This document shows positions 14,974 through 14,993 of a DNA stretch of 14,993 nucleotides, one piece after another. The notes under the pieces are model-generated. The model saw only the letters and a program-made list of their open reading frames with translations, was not told the DNA's origin and ran no database searches. This DNA comes from Pseudonocardiales bacterium (lineage in GTDB: Bacteria > Actinomycetota > Actinomycetes > Mycobacteriales > Jatrophihabitantaceae), in contig JAVEEO010000045.1 in the NCBI GenBank assembly GCA_030840415.1, positions 1 through 14,993 of the forward strand, in the 5' to 3' direction. Position 1 is the first letter of the stretch, and each line of letters starts with the position of its first letter. The translations under genes and the position numbers were made by a program.

Positions 14974-14993
14974 GCATCAAGGGATGACAGTCC

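Noticed and set aside
14984..14993. ATG at 14984 as the start of a divergent plus-strand gene
   Set aside because: Only ten bases remain in the window and no ribosome site at a normal distance is present, so it cannot be supported.

Overview
The window is very GC-rich DNA from an actinomycete. The evidence is GTG starts, ATGA/GTGA stop-start overlaps, apparently leaderless genes, a DUF222-type HNH protein, a CobI-CobJ fusion, and a class III lanthipeptide locus of the labyrinthopeptin type. I cannot name the genus.

Region 1 (about 1-7580, + strand) is a compact lanthipeptide cluster. It opens with a three-domain LanKC synthetase (175-2826). The last bases of that gene overlap a 41-codon precursor gene (2810-2935), which has a near-perfect Shine-Dalgarno sequence. 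The C-terminal 18 residues of the precursor, SNASYWECCSTGSFSACC, match the labyrinthopeptin core pattern. There are two Ser-x2-Ser-x3-Cys labionin motifs, and the two remaining cysteines sit where labyrinthopeptin A2 has its disulfide. A 17-bp GC-rich hairpin follows. Then comes a tightly coupled transport and redox block: two ABC half-exporters (3066-4778 and 4775-6532), a MauE-like membrane protein (6514-7035) and a membrane-anchored CxxC thioredoxin-like protein (7039-7578). Inferred division of labour: LanKC phosphorylates, eliminates and cyclises the core, the ABC pair exports it, and the MauE/MauD-like pair handles the disulfide. No leader protease is encoded here.

Region 2 (7588-8227) holds two small housekeeping-type genes: a single-domain rhodanese (- strand) and a short acidic protein of unknown function (+ strand).

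Region 3 (8236-13601) is part of the cobalamin (corrin ring) pathway. cbiD (- strand) and cobK (+ strand) are divergent. cobG-cobH-cobIJ form a - strand operon joined by 4-base overlaps. CobG is typical of the oxygen-dependent route, while CbiD is the C1-methyltransferase of the anaerobic route, so the set looks hybrid. I see no cobalamin riboswitch.

Region 4 (13617-14960, - strand) is one DUF222/HNH protein, probably leaderless, ending 15 bases before cobG. No intergenic stretch exceeds 300 bases. I see no tRNA, rRNA, insertion sequence or CRISPR array.
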